Source: Bacteroidota bacterium
Lineage (GTDB): Bacteria > Bacteroidota > Bacteroidia > Cytophagales > Cyclobacteriaceae
Reading direction: 5' to 3'
DNA: 10,527 nucleotides
Assembly (NCBI GenBank): GCA_027297025.1
Contig: JAPUIM010000183.1
Location: forward strand, 1 to 10,527
The notes under the pieces were generated by a model. It did no database searches. It was not told the origin of the DNA and saw only the letters and a list, made by a program, of their open reading frames with translations. Both the position numbers and the translations under genes were made by a program. Below, one piece after another: positions 7,491 to 10,527 of this stretch (position 1 is the first letter of the stretch; each line of letters opens with the position of its first letter).

Positions 7491-8192
7491 ATGTCGCAAA
7501 GTGATATTCACAAGAAAAATGCCGCATCCAGGGCGGTAGAGTTCATAAGGGACGGAATGACCGTGGGTTTGGGGTCCGGTTCAACTGCCCATCTGGCGGT
7601 TCAAATGATAGCTCAGAAGGTCGATGATGGATTAAACATTCAGGCGGTATCTTCTTCTAAGGAAACCACCCAGTTGGCGGAGGAGCGTGGGATAAAAATT
7701 TCTGATTACCAAATTATTGACCATCTCGATGTTAATATTGATGGTGCTGATGAGGTAGATAATCACTACAATCTTATTAAAGGAGGTGGGGGCGCCCTGC
7801 TTAGGGAAAAAATAAATGCCCGGTTTGCCCACACCAATGTTATTGTGGTGGATCCCACCAAAATGGTGCAACAGCTAGGACACTTTCCTTTACCGGTGGA
7901 GGTAAATCCTTTCGGGCATCAACAGCTAAAAAGATTTATAGAACAGCAGTATGGTATAAATGCTTTCATCAGATCAAGGGGTGATGAATATTTTATAACC
8001 GATAATGGCAATTATATCATTGATTGTAACTTTACTATCATTGACAATCCGCAGCAACTAGAAAATGAGCTACTGGGTATTCCCGGATTAATTGAAACAG
8101 GGCTGTTTATAAATCTCACTCATATATTGGTGATCGGCCAGGAAGCTGATGCTACTGTAATTGATCTGAGATCCAAAGTTAAACCGTCCTAA
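7491..8192 (+). CDS. rpiA: Ribose-5-phosphate isomerase A
   Basis: A complete 233-residue cytoplasmic isomerase that interconverts ribose-5-phosphate and ribulose-5-phosphate, supplying ribose for nucleotides and pentoses for the neighbouring transketolase. The family signatures are all present: GLGSGSTA at 26-33 (phosphate loop), SSSKET at 54-59, NIDGADEVD with Asp84 and Asp87, and KGGGGALLREK with Lys97 and catalytic Glu106. These match Asp81, Asp84, Lys94 and Glu103 of the E. coli enzyme with a constant offset of three. The C-terminal part has LPVEVNPFG and the usual IPGLIETGLF near the end. Length is close to the family norm (about 220-235). It is the last gene of the pentose phosphate cluster; no clear terminator follows. 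Confidence 0.97.
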   Translation: MSQSDIHKKNAASRAVEFIRDGMTVGLGSGSTAHLAVQMIAQKVDDGLNIQAVSSSKETTQLAEERGIKISDYQIIDHLDVNIDGADEVDNHYNLIKGGGGALLREKINARFAHTNVIVVDPTKMVQQLGHFPLPVEVNPFGHQQLKRFIEQQYGINAFIRSRGDEYFITDNGNYIIDCNFTIIDNPQQLENELLGIPGLIETGLFINLTHILVIGQEADATVIDLRSKVKPS

Positions 8193-8493
8193 GATTTGAA
8201 ACTAAAAGTGAGAATTTGATGAATCCTGTGGACTAGTGCCAGCAAATCTGGACCTCCTGAAAAACGAATTTCCCCATTAAATAGAAATTACTGATACTCC
8301 ATTCCTAAACCAGAATTATTGATTCAACTGGCATTTAGCCAAACCACTGAATTTTTTTTGTTAATTTAGGTTAAGGGTTCTACTCACCAGCAGCATTAAA
8401 CTTAATAAAGACTTGGCTTTATGTCTTCCGTTTTGAAAAGCCACAGGGATTTAAGTACAATCTAGGGATGCGGATCTTTAACCAACTCAGAAA
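8193..8493. other. 301-base gene-free region between rpiA and the propeller sensor
   Basis: No gene of credible length lies here on either strand. Small features seen are a weak hairpin TGGC-ATTTA-GCCA (8329-8341) followed ten bases later by eight T residues (8352-8359), which might serve as a poor terminator for the rpiA transcript, and an AT-rich inverted repeat ATAAAG-ACTTGG-CTTTAT at 8405-8422. A nine-codon open frame (ATG 8468 to TGA 8497) overlaps the sensor start codon. The promoter of the sensor gene should lie here, but I found no good TTTG / TAnnTTTG pair. Confidence 0.5.
8329..8359 (+). terminator. Possible weak terminator after rpiA
   Basis: A four-pair stem TGGC/GCCA (8329-8332 with 8338-8341, loop ATTTA) is separated by ten bases from a run of eight T residues at 8352-8359. 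The stem is short and the gap to the T-run is too long for a textbook intrinsic terminator, so this is a tentative call based mainly on position between two probable transcription units. Confidence 0.2.
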
Positions 8494-10527
8494 ATGAGAA
8501 CAGGTATTTTACTAGTGATCCTTTGGTTACAGGCGAGCTTTTGTCTATCTCAAATCTCCAGTTTAGCGGGTAGTAGGCTGAAATTCGAGGATTTGCCGGA
8601 AGGCCTATCACAGAATTCTGTGAATTGCATTGTACAGGACAAGAAGGGGTTTATTTGGCTGGGCACACAAGATGGATTAAACCGTTTTGACGGTTACGGA
8701 TTTAAGGTTTATAAACATGATCCACTGGTTGAGGGAAGTCTTGGCAGTAGTAGTTTATGGGCTTTGTTTGAGGACTCCCGGGGAAACCTATGGGCAGGAG
8801 CAGAGAGAGGTGGATTAAATCTTTATGATCAGGCGAACGATCGATTTACTCAGTTCGATTATGAGATTAAGGAAGATACTTATTTAAGCAACAGTGTGGT
8901 TTACGATATCCTGGAGGTGGAAAGCGGTATTTTATGGTTGGCCACTAGTAATGGATTGGTTCTATTTGATGTTTCATCGACCACTTTCTCACCCCCTCCC
9001 GGTCCTGTCAATTTGAGACAAACCGTGATTTGGGTACTTTATCAAGATCGCAATAACAACCTTTGGATTGGGACGGATGGTAGTGGTCTTTGGAAGCATG
9101 ATCTTACCACCAAGGAGTTTATCCACTATAGGGAAGAGCCAAACAACACACGGAGCATCACCCATAATTCTATTAGGTCTGTATTTCAAGACCGCAAAGG
9201 CAGGCTTTGGATTGGCACGGAAGGCGGAGGACTTAACCAATTCCATCAGGATGGCAAATACTTTACAGCCATCCGATATGATCCAAAAAACCCAAACAGC
9301 CTTACCGATGATGACGTTTGGGCCATCTTGGATGATGACCACAACAACCTGATAATTGGGACTGATGGCGGTGGACTAAACATTTTGACAAACCAGGAAA
9401 AGATGATTCATATTTTGCCGGATGACGTAAACCCAAAAAGTATTAATGACAACGTGATCCGAGATCTTTACCGCGATAAACAAGGTAATTTGTGGATTGG
9501 AATGTTTAGGGGTGGCGCAAACATGGTATATAATTATAGAGATAAATTCTCCTTATACAATAAGAGCACAGGGATGGGATTAAGTCACAATTCGGTCATC
9601 AGCATTGCAGAAAGTAACGATGGGGGATTATGGATAGGCACTGATGGAGGAGGATTGAATTATCTGGACTCATCTCAAAATACTTTCGATCGTAATAAGC
9701 CAGCTATCAACAGCCAAAGCAGCCCAGAGGATGATGTGATATTATCCATTCTTGAAGACAGCAACGGGGATCTTTGGTTGGGAACTTATGGCGGAGGACT
9801 TAACTACCATAAGAATGCAGGCAAAAAGACCACTAGATTTATACGCAGCCACGATAATTCAAACAGTCTTTCCAACAACTCGGTATGGGTAATCTATGAA
9901 GACAGCAATCAAGATATTTGGCTAGGGACCAACGGAGGACTTAATCTATATAACAAAGCTAACGGTGCCTTCATCCGCTTCCAGGATGAGGATTATGATA
10001 GTAAGCTGAGAAACGACAACTCCATACGCGCTATTTTTGAAGATAGTCGTCAGAACCTCTGGCTTGGGGTAATGGGGGGCGTTAAGAGAATACAGCTTAA
10101 AACAGGAATACTTACCAGCTATGCTTTCGCCGACTATGACAGTGGTATCCTTAGCAACTATCTAGTGACATCTATTTATGAGGATAGCCAGGGAGCGCTT
10201 TGGCTAGGTACTTACGGAGGAGGGCTGGTTCGCTTTGATGAAGAAAAAGGACCCATTCGAAACTATAATACCAAGGATGGATTACCCAACAACGTCGTTT
10301 ACGGCATTTTGGAAGATGATACAAACAATCTATGGTTGAGCACCAATGATGGTGTATCAAAATTCAACACCGAAAACTTTTCTTTTAAGAACTATAACCG
10401 GGATGATGGATTGCAAAGCAGTCAGTTTAATTTGGGCGCCTACTATAAGGATAAAAGCGGCAGAATGTGGTTTGGGGGGATAAACGGATTAAATGTTTTT
10501 TACCCCGACAGTATTTTAGACAGCGAA
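8494..10527 (+). CDS. Two-component-regulator-propeller sensor (HTCS-type), N-terminal part, runs off the right edge
   Basis: An uninterrupted frame of 678 codons from ATG 8494 with no stop before the window end. A TAA at 8479-8481 lies upstream in frame, so this ATG is the first possible ATG start. Residues 1-20 are a signal peptide (MRTGILLVILWLQASFCLSQ). The body opens with FEDLPEGLSQNSVNCIVQD, the usual start of these periplasmic sensors, and then carries 14 Reg_prop blades of about 43-48 residues with the core D..GnLWiGT.gGGLn. The core Trp residues are at 55, 100, 148, 191, 239, (Ile287), 334, 380, 428, 476, 523, 570, 614 and 659. That count fits two seven-bladed propellers. The last blade, WFGGINGLNVFYPDSI, resembles the one normally followed by a Y_Y_Y domain. 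In the family, a membrane helix and histidine kinase, often with receiver and AraC-type DNA-binding domains, follow; here they are not visible. The ligand, often a carbohydrate, is unknown. Confidence 0.93.
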   Translation, partial: MRTGILLVILWLQASFCLSQISSLAGSRLKFEDLPEGLSQNSVNCIVQDKKGFIWLGTQDGLNRFDGYGFKVYKHDPLVEGSLGSSSLWALFEDSRGNLWAGAERGGLNLYDQANDRFTQFDYEIKEDTYLSNSVVYDILEVESGILWLATSNGLVLFDVSSTTFSPPPGPVNLRQTVIWVLYQDRNNNLWIGTDGSGLWKHDLTTKEFIHYREEPNNTRSITHNSIRSVFQDRKGRLWIGTEGGGLNQFHQDGKYFTAIRYDPKNPNSLTDDDVWAILDDDHNNLIIGTDGGGLNILTNQEKMIHILPDDVNPKSINDNVIRDLYRDKQGNLWIGMFRGGANMVYNYRDKFSLYNKSTGMGLSHNSVISIAESNDGGLWIGTDGGGLNYLDSSQNTFDRNKPAINSQSSPEDDVILSILEDSNGDLWLGTYGGGLNYHKNAGKKTTRFIRSHDNSNSLSNNSVWVIYEDSNQDIWLGTNGGLNLYNKANGAFIRFQDEDYDSKLRNDNSIRAIFEDSRQNLWLGVMGGVKRIQLKTGILTSYAFADYDSGILSNYLVTSIYEDSQGALWLGTYGGGLVRFDEEKGPIRNYNTKDGLPNNVVYGILEDDTNNLWLSTNDGVSKFNTENFSFKNYNRDDGLQSSQFNLGAYYKDKSGRMWFGGINGLNVFYPDSILDSE

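Noticed and set aside
8239..8251. Hairpin CCAG-CAAAT-CTGG after rpiA
   Set aside because: It has only four pairs and no T-run afterwards, so there is not enough to call a terminator or regulatory site.
9068..9352. A 94-codon + strand open frame, and an antisense frame at 8989-9342
   Set aside because: Both lie inside the propeller sensor frame, which is continuous from 8494 to the window end and shows clear family repeats. The others are shadows of the repeated Trp/Gly/Asp-rich codons.
8647..10490. Regularly spaced repeats resembling a tandem or CRISPR-like array
   Set aside because: The spacing of about 130-145 bases reflects protein blades in one open frame; the DNA units are diverged and translate to Reg_prop motifs.

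Overview
The window looks like a chromosomal segment from a Bacteroidota member, plausibly a Cytophagales-like marine or environmental lineage (the lower rank is a guess). The phylum call rests on four things seen in the sequence. There is a TonB-dependent receptor with an N-terminal carboxypeptidase-regulatory-like domain. A lipoprotein of the Bacteroidota SGNH-hydrolase type follows it. A large two-component-regulator-propeller sensor of the hybrid two-component (HTCS) class lies at the right end. Gene starts lack clear Shine-Dalgarno sequences. All six convincing genes are on the + strand.

Left block (1-4477): after a short left edge that I cannot assign, a complete TonB-dependent outer-membrane receptor (144-3014) is followed 11 bases later by a lipoprotein (3026-4477). 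The two look co-transcribed and probably form a small envelope module. No SusD-like gene is present. The lipoprotein has the overall layout of the SGNH/GDSL family but keeps only the presumed nucleophile serine. The usual Gly, Asn and His positions read Asn, Asp and Asn, so it may be a non-catalytic, binding or structural relative. This is the most interesting observation in the window.

Middle block (4623-8192): transketolase (tkt), a small TalC/FSA-family transaldolase and ribose-5-phosphate isomerase A (rpiA), with gaps of 55 and 68 bases. Together they carry three of the four activities of the non-oxidative pentose phosphate pathway; ribulose-5-phosphate 3-epimerase is not in the window. 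Catalytic residues are intact in all three. Phe at position 133 of the small enzyme favours transaldolase over fructose-6-phosphate aldolase activity.

Right block (8193-10527): a 301-base gene-free stretch precedes the first 678 codons of a propeller sensor that runs off the right edge. Fourteen propeller blades can be counted, enough for two seven-bladed propellers, and the last one resembles the blade that normally precedes a Y_Y_Y domain. The transmembrane, kinase and output domains would lie beyond the window.

I see no mobile element, CRISPR array, tRNA or rRNA. The window is mostly housekeeping metabolism plus envelope and sensor genes. I do not find evidence of a wholly new system; the strongest lead is the degenerate SGNH lipoprotein coupled to a TonB receptor.
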